This document shows positions 9,974 to 18,302 of a DNA stretch of 64,000 bases, one piece after another (the stretch's first letter is position 1; every line of letters begins with the position of its first letter). Source of the stretch: Streptomyces asoensis (lineage in GTDB: Bacteria; Actinomycetota; Actinomycetes; Streptomycetales; Streptomycetaceae); the NCBI RefSeq assembly GCF_013085465.1, contig NZ_CP049838.1, forward strand, positions 7,192,001-7,256,000, written 5' to 3'. The position numbers and the translations under genes are program-made. Below the pieces are notes generated by a model. It did no database searches, had not been told where the DNA came from, and was given only the letters and a program-made list of their open reading frames with translations.

Positions 9974-10687
9974 ATGGCAACACGTACGTTGAGCAGGGTA
10001 GGCAAGGCCCTGCTGGCCCCGGCGCTCGCACTCGGCGCGACCGTCGGACTCGCCGCCGCCCCCGCCCAGGCCGCCGTCTGGAACTCCTGCGACCAGTGGG
10101 GCAACACCAGCCTGAACGGCTACACGCTCTACAACAACATCTGGGGCTCCGGCGCCGGCAGCCAGTGCGTCTGGGCCAACTCCGGTACCAACTGGGGTGT
10201 CTGGGCCAACCACCCGAACACCGGCGGCATCAAGTCGTACCCCAACTCCAAGAAGGTGATCAACAAGACGATCACCTCGCTCGGTTCGCTGTCCAGCAGC
10301 TACAACGTCACGGTCCCGTCGTCCGGCGCCTACAACACGTCGTACGACATCTGGGACACCGACTACGACTACGAGATCATGCTCTGGGTGAACTACAACG
10401 GCGCCGTCGGCCCGCTCGGCACCTCCCAGGGCAACGTCACCCTCGGCGGCCACACCTGGACCGTCTACAAGGGCACCAACGGCGCGAACGAGGTGTTCTC
10501 GTTCCTGCGCACGTCCGACTCGTCGTCCGGCACCGTCAGCATCCTGCCGATCCTCAAGTGGATCAAGGACACGAAGGGCTGGTTCGGCAACGAGACCATC
10601 GGTGACGTGCAGTTCGGATACGAGATCACCTCGTCCTCCGGCGGGCTGGACTTCGTGACCAACAACCTCACCGTCAGCAGCAGCTGA
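9974..10687 (+). CDS. Secreted GH12 endoglucanase / xyloglucanase
   Basis: 237 aa. A Sec signal ends at about AQA (residue 33). The mature protein is a single jelly-roll domain with the family blocks WGNTSLNGYTLYNNIWGSG, YDIWDTDYDYEIMLWVNY and VQFGYEITSSSGGLDF. The two catalytic glutamates are E134 (nucleophile, YEIMLW) and E217 (acid/base, FGYEI). It has no cellulose-binding module. GH12 members cut beta-1,4-glucan or xyloglucan; the neighbours favour xyloglucan. The start follows GGAAGGGAC by a short gap and lies only 26 bp after the GH95 stop, so it may be the last gene of that operon. Confidence 0.92.
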   Translation: MATRTLSRVGKALLAPALALGATVGLAAAPAQAAVWNSCDQWGNTSLNGYTLYNNIWGSGAGSQCVWANSGTNWGVWANHPNTGGIKSYPNSKKVINKTITSLGSLSSSYNVTVPSSGAYNTSYDIWDTDYDYEIMLWVNYNGAVGPLGTSQGNVTLGGHTWTVYKGTNGANEVFSFLRTSDSSSGTVSILPILKWIKDTKGWFGNETIGDVQFGYEITSSSGGLDFVTNNLTVSSS

Positions 10688-10714
10688 CCTCGGGGCCGGG
10701 GCCGGCCGGCGTTC

Positions 10715-11902
10715 CTACGCCCGGTCGACCTCGGCCCGCAGCACGTTGTAGTCGGCGAAGGCCGAGTCGACGTCGGCGCGGGTCAGGCCGTACCGGGACA
10801 GGTCGTAGCTGTGCGGCCGGGCGCCCCTGGGACGGGAGGCGATCGCGGGGAGCCGGGCCGCGTCGGCGTCGGTCCAGCGGGCGCCGACGGCCGCGTAGAG
10901 CTTCGGGGCGCCGGCGGCCGGAACGGAGCCCAGCCAGGAGTAAGGGACGTCCACGAGCGCCTCGCGGGCGACGGCGGCCCGGGCCGCGAGGCCGCGCCGC
11001 ACCGAGCGGCTCAGCAGCTCCAGCCAGGTGGCCCCGAGCCCGTGCAGGTCGAGGGGGCGCAGGGTGATGGCCATCCCGTGCTCGATCAGGCTACAGAAGG
11101 ACGCCACGACGGCGGCCGGGTCGCGGTGGGTCCACACCAGGGTGGCGTCCGGGAAGACCGTGAGCAGCGCGTCGAGGTTCCCGGTGTGCAGGGGCGACTT
11201 CAGCACCCAGCGGCGGCGGGGCCGGCCGTACTGGAGCACCTGGTAGATCTGCTTGAGGTACGCGTAGTCGGGGACGTAGTCCCGCTCGTCGAGCGCGGCC
11301 CGGTAGGCCGGGATGCGGGCCTGGGACAGGGGCATGACGGTGTGCGGGAGGGCGAAGGTGCACTCCTCGGGGCCCTCGGCGACCAGGGGGTGGATGTCGC
11401 GGTAGCGCGGGGCGAACAGGTCGATGCCGCCGACCATCAGACGCGCGGCGGTGACCGCCTTCCCGCGCAGCCGGGCCGGTCCCTCCAGGTCCGGTGTCAG
11501 TAACTCCCACAACAGGGGACATCGGTGCTGCTCCGAGAGGGACAGCACGCCGTGCGTGAGGGTGGTGGCGGTGCGTGGCAGGCCCACCACGAACACCGGC
11601 CTCTCGATGGGCTCCCGTGCGATCCCGGGGTGCTCGGCGATGAGCCGCCGGACCCGGGCGCGGTTGGCGAGATGCCTGCGGACATGGCCCTGCGCGGACC
11701 ACCAGCCGACCGGCGTGAGGTTCTCGTCCCGGGACCAGTGGCGCAGCAGCAGCCGGAGGTCGTCGACGAACCGCTGATCGCCGTCGGCCTGTCCGGTCCC
11801 GGCGAGGAGTCGGCCGAAGGCGCGGTCGGGGGTGCGACGGGAGCCGTGGCCCGGCCGGAGCAGCAGATTGGCCAGGGTGAGGGCGAGCGGGGGTGAGGAC
11901 AT
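10715..11902 (-). CDS. PAPS-dependent sulfotransferase family protein
   Basis: 395 aa. The 5'-phosphosulfate-binding loop is visible as RPVFVVGLPRTATTLTHGVL at about residue 100, and the 3'-phosphate-binding region as WVLKSPLHTGNLDALLTVFP with WTHRDPAAVVASFC following. This layout is typical of the actinobacterial sulfotransferase family, which moves sulfate from PAPS to an unknown hydroxyl acceptor such as a lipid or glycan. It is encoded opposite to the GH12 gene (convergent, 27 bp apart) and 162 bp downstream of the GH31 gene on the same strand. Nothing in the sequence ties it to xyloglucan use. The substrate cannot be read. Confidence 0.8.
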   Translation of the reverse strand: MSSPPLALTLANLLLRPGHGSRRTPDRAFGRLLAGTGQADGDQRFVDDLRLLLRHWSRDENLTPVGWWSAQGHVRRHLANRARVRRLIAEHPGIAREPIERPVFVVGLPRTATTLTHGVLSLSEQHRCPLLWELLTPDLEGPARLRGKAVTAARLMVGGIDLFAPRYRDIHPLVAEGPEECTFALPHTVMPLSQARIPAYRAALDERDYVPDYAYLKQIYQVLQYGRPRRRWVLKSPLHTGNLDALLTVFPDATLVWTHRDPAAVVASFCSLIEHGMAITLRPLDLHGLGATWLELLSRSVRRGLAARAAVAREALVDVPYSWLGSVPAAGAPKLYAAVGARWTDADAARLPAIASRPRGARPHSYDLSRYGLTRADVDSAFADYNVLRAEVDRA

Positions 11903-12009
11903 GGGCGGGACACCCTTCGAAGCGGGGACGGGCAGTGGACGGGGGTCCCTTACCCAGCCAACTCACCTTTGCTTCAACGGGAGTTCACCGATGACTCAGG
12001 TTTTACGGA

Positions 12010-12041
12010 CGGCCGGTCCCTCCCCTGGACCGGACCGGCCG
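12010..12041 (-). terminator. Inverted repeat after the GH31 gene
   Basis: Arms CGGCCGGTCC (12010-12019) and GGACCGGCCG (12032-12041) are perfect complements around a 12-nt loop, 24 bp beyond the GH31 stop on the minus strand. There is no U-tract, as is common for Streptomyces terminators. It could equally separate the alpha-xylosidase transcript from the sulfotransferase gene without fully ending it. Confidence 0.45.
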
Positions 12042-12064
12042 CCCGTGTTCCCTTCCCCCTGCGG

Positions 12065-14107
12065 CTACTCCGCCACCGGCAGCCGCGCCCCGTCCCGCAG
12101 GAACAGCGGGAGGCGGTCCAGCGGGGCGTCGACCGTCACGGCCGCGCCGCCCTCGTACGTCTCGCCCGTCCACGCGTCCGTCCAGGTGGCGCCCGCCGGG
12201 AGGTAGGCCGTGCGGGCCGTGGCGCCCGCCGTCAGTACCGGGGCGACGAGCAGGTCCCGGCCGAAGAGGTAGGAGTCGTCCACCGACCAGGTCGCCTGGT
12301 CCTCCGGGAACTCCAGGAACAGCGGCCGCATCGGCGGCAGCCCCTCCTCATGGGCCTCCCGCATGACCGTCAGGACGTACGGCTTGAGCCGCTCGCGCAG
12401 CCGCAGGTACTTCTCCAGGACCGCGCCGGCCTCCTCGCCGTACGACCACACCTCGTTCGGGCCGCCGGTCATGTCCGGGCCCAGCGGCATGCCCGGGTCG
12501 CGGAAGCCGTGCAGCCGCATCAGCGGGGACAGCGCGCCGAACTGGAACCAGCGGACCATCACCTCCTGGTACGCCGGGTCGCTCGGGTCGCCGCCGTGGA
12601 AGCCGCCGATGTCGGTGTTCCACCACGGGATGCCCGACAGCGCGGTGTTCAGTCCGGCCGCGATCTGCCGGCGCAGGGTCGCGAAGTCGGTGCCGATGTC
12701 ACCGGACCACAGGGCCGCGCCGTAGCGCTGGCTGCCTGCCCACGCCGAGCGGTTGAGGCTGATGATCTCCTCCTCGCCGGAGGCCCGCAGACCCTCGTAG
12801 AAGGTGCGGGCGTTCTCGGCCGGGTAGATGTTGCCGACCTCCAGGCCCGGACCCGCCCAGTAGCGCAGGTTCTCCTGGAAGCCGGGCTTCAGCTCCGGCT
12901 CGCAGGCGTCCAGCCAGAAGGCCGTGATCCCGTACGGGGCCAGGTAGTTGTCGCGGATCTTCGACCACACGAACTCCCGGGCGTCGGGGTTCGTCGCGTC
13001 GTAGAACGCCACCTGGACCGTCGACGCGACGCCCTTGTCCGGCCAGTCGGCGTGGGCCATCGGGCCGTACTGGGTGCCGATGAACCAGCCGCGCTGCTCC
13101 ATCACCGGATGGTTCTCGCTCAGCGGCGACACCGACGGCCAGACGCTCACCACCAACTTGACGCCCAGCTCCTCGAGTTCACGGACCATCGCCGCCGGGT
13201 CGGGCCACTCGGCCAGGTCGAACTTCCACTCGCCCAGGTGGGTCCAGTGGAAGAAGTCGCAGACGATGACGTCGAGCGGCAGGCCCCGGCGCTTGTACTC
13301 CCGTGCCACGCCGAGGAGTTCGTCCTGGGTGCGATAGCGCAGCTTGCACTGCCAGAAGCCCGCCGCCCACTCCGGCAGCATCGGGGTACGGCCGGTGGCC
13401 GCGCTGTAGCGGCGCTGGGCGTCGGCCGGGGCCCCGGCGGTGATCCAGTAGTCGATCTGCCGGGCCGAGTCCGCGACCCAGCGGGTGCCGTTGCCGGCCA
13501 GCTCGACCCGGCCGATCGCCGGGTTGTTCCACAGCAGGGTGTAGCCACGGCTGGAGGTGAGCACCGGGATGCCCACTTCGGCGTTGCGCTGGACCAGGTC
13601 CAGGACCAGGCCCTTCTGGTCCAGGCGGCCGTGCTGGTGCTGGCCGAGGCCGTACAGCTTCTCGTCGTCGTAGGCGGCGAAGCGCTGCTCCAGGCGGTGG
13701 TGGCCGTTGCCGACGGCCGTGTAGAGGCGGGTGCCCGGCCACCAGAAGTGGGCGCGCTCCTCGGCCAGGATCTCGGTGCGGTCGTCCGTCCGCAGGAACC
13801 GGATCACGCCCTCGGCGTTCACCTCGACGGTGAGGGCGCCGACGGTCAACTGGCCCTCGGCGTCGGTGATCTTGACGCTGCTCTCGGTGGCCGGCGGCTC
13901 GTCGAGGAGCGCGCCCGGCAGCCCTTCGAGGATCGGCCCGCCGAGCCGGGCGCGCACCCGGACGGCGTCCGGACCCCACGGCTCGACCCGCAGGGTCTCC
14001 TGGCGGCCGCTCCACTCCAGCGCGCCGCCGTGCTCACGGAAGGTGCCGACCGTGGGCGACGACTGCGCGAGGCTGACCTGAGGCTGGTTTTCGGCAGGCT
14101 GGTTCAT
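12065..14107 (-). CDS. GH31 alpha-xylosidase
   Basis: 680 aa from the ATG at 14107, chosen because AAGGAG lies eight bases upstream; an in-frame ATG 30 bases earlier has no such site. No signal peptide. The nucleophile Asp is D400 in AFWLDACEPE and the acid/base Asp is D470 in LWSGDIGTDF, followed by GIPWWNTDIGGF. The N-terminal beta domain and C-terminal VAPVLTAGATARTAYLPAGA block are standard for GH31. WLDACEPE resembles YicI-type alpha-xylosidases more than alpha-glucosidases. It would remove alpha-1,6-xylose from the non-reducing end of xyloglucan oligosaccharides. It is encoded 75 bp downstream of the LacI-type regulator on the same strand and is probably co-transcribed with it. Confidence 0.88.
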   Translation of the reverse strand: MNQPAENQPQVSLAQSSPTVGTFREHGGALEWSGRQETLRVEPWGPDAVRVRARLGGPILEGLPGALLDEPPATESSVKITDAEGQLTVGALTVEVNAEGVIRFLRTDDRTEILAEERAHFWWPGTRLYTAVGNGHHRLEQRFAAYDDEKLYGLGQHQHGRLDQKGLVLDLVQRNAEVGIPVLTSSRGYTLLWNNPAIGRVELAGNGTRWVADSARQIDYWITAGAPADAQRRYSAATGRTPMLPEWAAGFWQCKLRYRTQDELLGVAREYKRRGLPLDVIVCDFFHWTHLGEWKFDLAEWPDPAAMVRELEELGVKLVVSVWPSVSPLSENHPVMEQRGWFIGTQYGPMAHADWPDKGVASTVQVAFYDATNPDAREFVWSKIRDNYLAPYGITAFWLDACEPELKPGFQENLRYWAGPGLEVGNIYPAENARTFYEGLRASGEEEIISLNRSAWAGSQRYGAALWSGDIGTDFATLRRQIAAGLNTALSGIPWWNTDIGGFHGGDPSDPAYQEVMVRWFQFGALSPLMRLHGFRDPGMPLGPDMTGGPNEVWSYGEEAGAVLEKYLRLRERLKPYVLTVMREAHEEGLPPMRPLFLEFPEDQATWSVDDSYLFGRDLLVAPVLTAGATARTAYLPAGATWTDAWTGETYEGGAAVTVDAPLDRLPLFLRDGARLPVAE

Positions 14108-14182
14108 GTGAGGTGCTCCTTGAAGGAGTGCAGACATGGCGGTGCCCTGGCAACGGGCGCGACGGCGGAAGAGCGGGGTGGG

Positions 14183-15196
14183 TCAGGAGACGGTGGGCGC
14201 CGGTCCGGTGCTCGCCCGGACCGTCAGCTCGGGCGCGATCATCACGACCTCGTCGCTGCCGTGCCCCTCCAGCTTGGCGACGAGGCGTTCCACGGCGTGC
14301 CGGCCCATCTCCTGCGCGGGGATGGCGACCGACGTCAGCCGCACCGAGGCCTGGACGGCGACCTGGTCGGGGCAGATGGCCACCACCGACACGTCCTCCG
14401 GTACGGCCCGGCCCTGCTGGCGCAGCAGGGCGAGCAGCGGCTCGACCGCCGACTCGTTCTGTACGACGAACCCGGTGGTGCCCGGACGCTCGTCGAGGAC
14501 CCGGGCCAGGGTCACGGCCATCGCGTCGTACCCGCCCTCGCACGGGCGGTGCAGCAGCCGCAGGCCCAACTCCTTCGCCCGGTGACGGAGTCCGTCGAGC
14601 GTGCGCTCGGCGAAGCCGGTGTGCCGTTCGTAGACGGCCGGCGCCTCGCCGATGACAGCGATGTCACGGTGCCCCAGCATCGCCAGGTGCTCCACGCAGA
14701 GCGCGCCGGTCGCCGCGAAGTCCAGATCGACGCAGGTCAGACCGGAGGTGTCGGCGGGCAGCCCGATCAGCACGGACGGCTGGTCGGTGGAGCGCAGCAG
14801 CGGCAGCCGCTCGTCGTCGAGCTCGACGTCCATCACGATCATCGCGTCGGCGAGCCCGCTGCCGGTGACGCGGCGGACGGCGTCGGGACCCTCCTCGCCG
14901 GTGAGCAGCAGGACGTCGTACCCGTGTGTGCGCGCGGTGGTGGCCACCGCGATGGCGATCTCCATCATCACCGGCACATACATGTCGGTGCGCAGCGGGA
15001 TCATCAGCGCGACGATGTTCGACTTGCTGCTGGCCAGTGCGCGGGCGCCCGCGTTCGGGTGGTAGCCGAGCTCCCGGATGCTCTGCTCGACCCGCTGCCG
15101 GGTGGTCGTGGAGATGGACCGCTTGCCACTGAGGACATAGCTCACCGTGCTCGCCGAGACTCCGGCGTGCTGGGCGACCTCGGCGAGGGTGACCAT
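14183..15196 (-). CDS. LacI-family transcriptional regulator
   Basis: 337 aa. The helix-turn-helix is MVTLAEVAQHAGVSASTVSYV with the hinge helix HPNAGARALAS, followed by a periplasmic-binding-protein-like sensor domain (DLDFAATGALCVEHL, GFVVQNESAVEPLLALL, AIPAQEMGRHAVERL). The ATG at 15196 fits the usual N-terminal length; a longer upstream reading only adds non-family sequence. Two palindromes with the GAAGCGCTTC core lie 16 and 105 bp upstream, so autoregulation is likely. The regulator gene lies between the GH31 gene and the operators and is the natural sugar-responsive repressor of the locus; the inducer, perhaps a xyloglucan fragment, is inferred. Confidence 0.92.
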   Translation of the reverse strand: MVTLAEVAQHAGVSASTVSYVLSGKRSISTTTRQRVEQSIRELGYHPNAGARALASSKSNIVALMIPLRTDMYVPVMMEIAIAVATTARTHGYDVLLLTGEEGPDAVRRVTGSGLADAMIVMDVELDDERLPLLRSTDQPSVLIGLPADTSGLTCVDLDFAATGALCVEHLAMLGHRDIAVIGEAPAVYERHTGFAERTLDGLRHRAKELGLRLLHRPCEGGYDAMAVTLARVLDERPGTTGFVVQNESAVEPLLALLRQQGRAVPEDVSVVAICPDQVAVQASVRLTSVAIPAQEMGRHAVERLVAKLEGHGSDEVVMIAPELTVRASTGPAPTVS

Positions 15197-15211
15197 CCAG
15201 CTCTCCAAGTT

Positions 15212-15229
15212 TTGTGAAGCGCTTCGACA
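15212..15229. promoter_or_regulatory. LacI-type operator 1 (imperfect)
   Basis: The 10-bp palindromic core GAAGCGCTTC is flanked on the right by GACA, as in the perfect site 89 bp away, and on the left by TTGT. It is centred at 15220/15221, 24 bp upstream of the regulator start codon. The CG-centred palindrome is the form LacI-family hinge helices bind. Confidence 0.6.
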
Positions 15230-15300
15230 GTGCGCAGGGCGAACACGGGCGGGTGAGGGTGGTTCGACAGTAGCTCTAGCGGGGGTGGGTGTCCATAGGT

Positions 15301-15318
15301 TGTCGAAGCGCTTCGACA
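15301..15318. promoter_or_regulatory. LacI-type operator 2 (perfect 18-bp palindrome)
   Basis: TGTCGAAGCGCTTCGACA is a perfect palindrome centred at 15309/15310. It shares its core with operator 1. The centre-to-centre spacing is 89 bp, about 8.5 helical turns, so looping between the sites is possible but not in ideal phase. It could control the lacI-GH31 transcript and possibly the divergent gene. Confidence 0.75.
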
Positions 15319-15609
15319 GCGAGTTGTGGGGGATTGGTGGAGAAGAGTACGGCAAGCTTTTCCGGCCCCGCGGCCACCACTCGTTCGGCGCAGGCTCCGC
15401 ACCGGCGACGGGCGCGTCCCCGGCGCCGGAGCCGGTGCCGGGACCTCGAAGGGAACAGGCCACCCGGACCGCGGCCGTGAGCGGCCGGCACCGGCCGGAC
15501 GCACGCGCGTGGGGTGGCCACCTCGCCCCGGATCGGGTACCAACGATCGAGTAGCACCCATCGGTGACCAATGTGGCCCGAGATCCCGATTCGCGGCGAG
15601 GTGAGCCTC

Positions 15610-17544
15610 ATGTCCGCACCACCCCTCAAGAAACCCACTGTCACCGAGCGTGAGGCGCGCCAGGTCGCCGAGGCCGCTCGGGAGCAGGACTGGCGCAAAC
15701 CCAGCTTCGGCAAGGAACTGTTCCTCGGCCGCTTCCGGCTGGACCTCATCCACCCCCATCCGCTGCCCACCGACGAGGCCGTCCGGCGCGGTGAGCAGTT
15801 CCTGACGAAACTCCGCGCCTTCTGCGAGACGAAGGTGGACGCGGCCCTCATCGAGCGTGAGGCCCGCATCCCCGACGAGGTGATCAACGGGCTCAAGGAG
15901 CTCGGCGCCCTCGGCATGAAGATCGACCCCAAGTACGGCGGCCTCGGCCTCACCCAGGTGTACTACAACAAGGCGCTGGCCCTGGTGGGCTCGGCCAGCC
16001 CCGCGGTCGGCGTGCTGCTCTCGGCGCACCAGTCGATCGGCGTACCGCAGCCGCTGAAGCTGTTCGGCACCCCGGAACAGAAGCAGCGGTTCCTGCCGCG
16101 CTGCGCCCGCACCGACATCAGCGCCTTCCTCCTCACCGAGCCGGACGTCGGCTCCGACCCGGCGCGCCTCGCGACGAGCGCGGTGCCGGACGGGGACGAC
16201 TACGTGCTCGACGGGGTGAAGCTGTGGACCACCAACGGGGTGGTCGCCGACCTGCTGGTCGTGATGGCCCGGGTGCCGAAGAGCGAGGGCCACAAGGGCG
16301 GTATCACCGCCTTCGTCGTGGAGGCGGACTCGCCCGGCATCACCGTCGAGAACCGCAACGCCTTCATGGGCCTGCGCGGCATCGAGAACGGCGTGACCCG
16401 CTTCCACCAGGTGCGGGTCCCGGCCGCGAACCGCATCGGCCCCGAGGGCGTGGGTCTGAAGATCGCCCTGACCACGCTCAACACGGGCCGTCTCTCGCTG
16501 CCCGCGTCCTGCGTGGCGGCCGGCAAGTGGTCGTTGAAGATCGCCCGTGAGTGGTCCGCGGCCCGAGAGCAGTGGGGCAGGCCGATCGCCCACCACGAGG
16601 CCGTCGGCGCGAAGATCAGCTTCATCGCGGCGACCACCTTCGCCCTGGAGGCGGTGCTCGACCTCTCCTCCCAGATGGCGGACGAGGACCGCAACGACAT
16701 CCGGATCGAGGGCGCGCTGGCCAAGCTCATCGCCTCCGAGCTGGGCTGGCGCATGGCCGACGAGCTGGTCCAGATCCGCGGCGGCCGCGGCTTCGAGACG
16801 GCGGCCTCGCTGGCCGCCCGGGGCGAGAAGGCCGTCCCCGCCGAGCAGGTCCTGCGCGACCTGCGGATCAACCGCATCTTCGAGGGCTCGACGGAGATCA
16901 TGCACCTGCTCATCGCCCGCGAGGCCGTCGACGCCCACCTCTCGGTCGCCGGTGACCTGATCGACCCCGACAAGTCCCTCCAGGACAAGGCGAGGGCGGG
17001 CGCGAACGCGGGTGTCTTCTACGCCAAGTGGCTGCCGAAACTGGTCGCGGGGCCGGGCCAACTGCCGTCCTCCTATGCGGAGTTCAAGCATGGCGTCGAC
17101 CTCTCCCCGCATCTGCGGCACGTCGAGCGGCACTCCCGCAAGCTCGCCCGCTCCACCTTCTACGCCATGTCCCGCTGGCAGGGCCGGATGGAGACCAAGC
17201 AGGCCTTCCTCGGCCGGATCGTCGACATCGGCGCGGAGCTGTTCGCGATGAGCGCGGCCTGCGTGCGCGCCGAACTGCTGCGCTCGCGCGGCGAGAACGG
17301 CCGGGAGGCCTACCAGCTCGCCGACGCCTTCTGCCGCCAGTCGCGGATCCGCGTCGACGAGCTCTTCGGCCGGCTGTGGAGCAACACCGACGACGTGGAC
17401 GGCAAGGTCGTCAAGGGTGTCATGGCCGGCACCTACGAGTGGCTGGAGCAGGGCATCGTCGACCCGTCCGGGGAAGGCCCCTGGATCGCCGACACCACAC
17501 CGGGTCCCAGCGAGCGGACGAACGTCCACCGGCCCATCCGCTGA
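15610..17544 (+). CDS. Acyl-CoA dehydrogenase family protein
   Basis: 644 aa from ATG 15610; further in-frame starts upstream (15571, 15601) are less conserved-looking. The N-terminal helical domain (about 60-190), beta domain with FLLTEPDVGSDPARL and WTTNGVVADLLVV, and C-terminal helical domain with QWGRPIAHHEAVGAKIS and IFEGSTEIMHLLIAREAVD are in family order. The FEGST motif normally positions the catalytic Glu and the FAD. A C-terminal extension of about 170 residues is shared by the long fatty-acid-type members. It would oxidise an acyl-CoA to the enoyl form with FAD. No electron-transfer flavoprotein gene is nearby, and the acyl substrate is unknown. Confidence 0.9.
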   Translation: MSAPPLKKPTVTEREARQVAEAAREQDWRKPSFGKELFLGRFRLDLIHPHPLPTDEAVRRGEQFLTKLRAFCETKVDAALIEREARIPDEVINGLKELGALGMKIDPKYGGLGLTQVYYNKALALVGSASPAVGVLLSAHQSIGVPQPLKLFGTPEQKQRFLPRCARTDISAFLLTEPDVGSDPARLATSAVPDGDDYVLDGVKLWTTNGVVADLLVVMARVPKSEGHKGGITAFVVEADSPGITVENRNAFMGLRGIENGVTRFHQVRVPAANRIGPEGVGLKIALTTLNTGRLSLPASCVAAGKWSLKIAREWSAAREQWGRPIAHHEAVGAKISFIAATTFALEAVLDLSSQMADEDRNDIRIEGALAKLIASELGWRMADELVQIRGGRGFETAASLAARGEKAVPAEQVLRDLRINRIFEGSTEIMHLLIAREAVDAHLSVAGDLIDPDKSLQDKARAGANAGVFYAKWLPKLVAGPGQLPSSYAEFKHGVDLSPHLRHVERHSRKLARSTFYAMSRWQGRMETKQAFLGRIVDIGAELFAMSAACVRAELLRSRGENGREAYQLADAFCRQSRIRVDELFGRLWSNTDDVDGKVVKGVMAGTYEWLEQGIVDPSGEGPWIADTTPGPSERTNVHRPIR

Positions 17545-17550
17545 GCGGGC

Positions 17551-17594
17551 GCCGGGACGTGTGTCCGCCACGGTGCGCGGGCTCACGTCCCGGC
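17551..17594. terminator. Convergent hairpin after the acyl-CoA dehydrogenase gene
   Basis: GCCGGGACGTG (17551-17561) pairs perfectly with CACGTCCCGGC (17584-17594), giving an 11-bp stem with a 22-nt loop between convergent genes. The right arm overlaps the last codons of the minus-strand gene. It may end both transcripts. No U-tract. Confidence 0.5.
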
Positions 17595-18302
17595 GGCTGC
17601 GCCCCCGCCTCCCGGTGCTCTCCTGGTCAGCACCCGGACCACGTTCGTGGGCACGGTGATCACCCGGCTCCTGGCCCGGGCGGTCACCGCCAGTTCGACC
17701 CAGCGCGGCATCGGATCCGGCGGCAGGGCGGCACCGGCCCGCAGCTCGAGACGCCTGATGAGCTGCGACTCCAGCTGCCACAGCGCGATGTCCAGGCCGC
17801 CCTCGGGGACGTCGTACGACAACGTGCGCGTGAACTCGGACTCCGTGTTCACCGAGATGGTCGACCTGGTGAGCCGGGACCACTGCGCGCTGGCCTGCGC
17901 GGCGAGGAACGGGATGTCCAACTTCGCCTCGAGACCGATGGTGGTCGCCAGCTCCCGGGTGGTCTCCTCGCTGACGCCCACGCGCACCGTCCGCTCATCG
18001 GTGAACTGGCTGGGCCCGTCGGTGGACACCACCCACAGCAGCCGCCAGCGCTGCACATGGCCCAGCCGGAACGTCAGTACCTCCGAGGCCGCGCCCAGCT
18101 GCGACGACGCCAGACTGCCGAAGCCCGGCTCCCGCTCGAGCAGCCGACGGGTGAACGCCGGGGCGGAGATGCTGCGCGAGACCAGCCAGGCGGACTGGCG
18201 GTGCTGGAGCGCACCGAGCGCCGAGCCCACCGACTCGCCCAGGAAGGCGGGCGGTTCGCGATGGGTCAGGGCGATCGTGCGCCGGTTCGTGGTCGTGCTC
18301 AT
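17583..18302 (-). CDS. Unknown beta-rich protein, last gene of the E2-E1-JAB operon
   Basis: 239 aa; not assigned to a family. The ATG overlaps the JAB stop (ATGA), so it is translationally coupled to the JAB gene and belongs to that operon. There is no signal peptide or clear membrane helix. The middle alternates polar and hydrophobic residues, with a Ser/Thr-rich stretch LTRSTISVNTESEFTRTLSY (about residues 142-161), a pattern seen in beta-hairpins of aerolysin-like pore formers and other extended beta proteins. A longer reading begins 27 codons upstream but overlaps the JAB gene and has no better start. It could be an effector, a target or an accessory subunit of the conjugation system. 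Confidence 0.75.
   Translation of the reverse strand: MSTTTNRRTIALTHREPPAFLGESVGSALGALQHRQSAWLVSRSISAPAFTRRLLEREPGFGSLASSQLGAASEVLTFRLGHVQRWRLLWVVSTDGPSQFTDERTVRVGVSEETTRELATTIGLEAKLDIPFLAAQASAQWSRLTRSTISVNTESEFTRTLSYDVPEGGLDIALWQLESQLIRRLELRAGAALPPDPMPRWVELAVTARARSRVITVPTNVVRVLTRRAPGGGGAAAGT

Larger units (their letters stand above)
15197..15609. other. Divergent intergenic region, lacI to acyl-CoA dehydrogenase
   Basis: 413 bp without a gene. The lacI-proximal half holds the two palindromic operators. The distal half (about 15360-15560) is G+C-rich, with no further palindrome that I recognise. It must also contain the promoter of the acyl-CoA dehydrogenase gene; no consensus -35/-10 pair is convincing. 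Confidence 0.6.

Noticed and set aside
10715..11902. Sulfotransferase considered as part of xyloglucan use
   Set aside because: Plant xyloglucan is not sulfated and the gene is not coupled to the enzyme genes; the association looks incidental.
11969..15217. A 1082-codon open frame on the plus strand across the GH31 and LacI genes
   Set aside because: It is the antisense shadow of two well-supported minus-strand genes; the protein is Arg/Ala/Val-rich without any domain.
15142..17883. A 913-codon frame opposite the acyl-CoA dehydrogenase
   Set aside because: Shadow frame with no start signal; the plus-strand gene has clear family motifs.
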